Source: Thalassorhabdomicrobium marinisediminis
Lineage (GTDB): Bacteria > Pseudomonadota > Alphaproteobacteria > Rhodobacterales > Rhodobacteraceae
NCBI RefSeq assembly: GCF_003072065.1
Contig: NZ_QCYG01000004.1
Span: 124,001 to 188,000 of the forward strand
DNA: 64,000 nt
Reading direction: 5' to 3'
Translations under genes and position numbers: made by a program
Shown: one piece after another, positions 63,441 to 64,000 of the stretch
Position numbering within the stretch: position 1 is the first letter of the stretch
Layout: every line of letters begins with the position of its first letter
The notes under the pieces: generated by a model
Told to the model about the DNA's origin: nothing
Database searches by the model: none
The model's input: the letters and a program-made list of their open reading frames with translations, nothing else

Positions 63441-64000
63441 TTAAACCAGCCGCGAGGTGTCGACCGCCGCCCGCACGAAGTCCGCAAACAGGGGATGCGG
63501 TGCGAAGGGTTTGGATTTCAGCTCGGGGTGGAACTGCACGCCGATGAACCAGGGGTGATCCGTCCATTCGACGATCTCGGGCAGCTTGCCGTCGGGCGAC
63601 ATGCCCGAGAAACACAGGCCCGCCGTCTCCAGCGGTTCACGGTACTTGGTGTCGACCTCGTAGCGATGTCGGTGACGTTCCTCGATCGCGGTGGTGCCGT
63701 AGATGTCCGCCACTTTCGAGCCTTCGACCAGCGTCGCGTCATAGGAGCCAAGGCGCATGGTGCCGCCTTTGGCGTCATCGGCCTTGCGTTTGACCTTGGC
63801 GTTGCCCTGCACCCATTCCTTGAGGTGATAGACCACCGGCTCGAACCGCTTCAGCCCCGCCTCGTGGTCGAACTCTTCCGAGCCTGCGCCGGTCACGCCG
63901 GCCACGTTGCGTGCGGCTTCGATCACCGCCATCTGCATGCCCAGACAGATCCCGAGGTAGGGGATCTTGCGGGTGCGGGCGAATTCAGCCGCCTTGATTT
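63441..64000 (-). CDS. pyrG: CTP synthase, C-terminal part (gene continues beyond the window)
   Basis: Only the glutaminase end of CTP synthase is inside the window (about 186 residues to the stop at 63441). The nucleophile is in [12 protein letters not shown], the His-Glu pair in [12 protein letters not shown], and [14 protein letters not shown] plus [10 protein letters not shown] are typical of PyrG. The reading frame is open to the window end. It makes CTP from UTP, ATP and glutamine. It sits upstream of copy C and rlmJ on the same strand. Confidence 0.95.
   Translation of the reverse strand, partial: IKAAEFARTRKIPYLGICLGMQMAVIEAARNVAGVTGAGSEEFDHEAGLKRFEPVVYHLKEWVQGNAKVKRKADDAKGGTMRLGSYDATLVEGSKVADIYGTTAIEERHRHRYEVDTKYREPLETAGLCFSGMSPDGKLPEIVEWTDHPWFIGVQFHPELKSKPFAPHPLFADFVRAAVDTSRLV

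Overview
The window looks like a chromosomal segment of a marine alphaproteobacterium of the family Rhodobacteraceae (Roseobacter group). The evidence is the high G+C content, the gene order glyQ - DUF6446-type membrane protein - glyS - pyruvate phosphate dikinase, ftsY near yciB, FolE2, ThyX, a SAM-II riboswitch before metZ, a complete PHB module (phaZ, phaC, phaP, phaR) and an LdtR-type MarR regulator. Most genes are housekeeping or ordinary metabolic genes. I see no rRNA, tRNA, CRISPR array or intact insertion sequence.

Layout. 1-4400: AlkB-type alkane monooxygenase, then divergent ftsY, a secreted protein of unknown function and yciB. 4400-7370: PilZ protein, a promoter / SAM-II riboswitch / terminator leader driving metZ, and folE2. 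7388-11900: GAF histidine kinase, then trkH coupled to a ThDP-dependent enzyme. 11962-13719: SPOR / peptidoglycan-binding / trypsin-fold protein whose catalytic triad appears lost. 13930-24480: glyQ, DUF6446, glyS and a divergent PPDK; a SleB-like cell wall hydrolase; folB (with a C-terminal extension), folP and glmM. 24469-31150: DMT exporter, ilvC with two divergent overlapping Lrp/AsnC genes, a diguanylate cyclase, a class V aminotransferase and a MATE exporter. 31200-35451: unknown protein, aspC, XRE regulator with sdhE, ldtR-like gene, DUF1194 vWA protein and gloA. 35509-37858: a lipoprotein and its likely outer-membrane translocon (SLAM / DUF560, type XI secretion). 38062-40318: thyX, then a low-GC insertion carrying a DUF3800 gene and a decayed RAYT transposase tail, then a cold-shock gene. 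40435-46292: ArsC-family protein, small membrane protein, thrS, MFS transporter and two alpha/beta hydrolases, one without the nucleophile serine. 46300-50966: PHB module with PhaR-like operators. 50971-61515: minus-strand cluster with an amino-acid/polyamine type ABC transporter, two glutamine-synthetase-family ligases, a class I glutamine amidotransferase and a PuuB-like oxidase, which together suggest a gamma-glutamyl polyamine/amine catabolic pathway. 61602-64000: two TerB-like genes, rlmJ and the 3' part of pyrG.

Recurring structure. A dispersed intergenic element (GGGGGC-loop-GCCCCC hairpin, second hairpin of variable sequence, CCCCC, then an ATATTT-containing core) occurs at the left edge, near 45.4 kb and near 63.35 kb, with a variant after the MATE gene. 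CTGC-N3-GCAG-like sites mark the promoters of phaC/phaZ, phaP and phaR, and a very similar palindrome sits far away before the cell wall hydrolase gene at 20.3 kb. All functional calls come from reading motifs and gene order; no database search was run.
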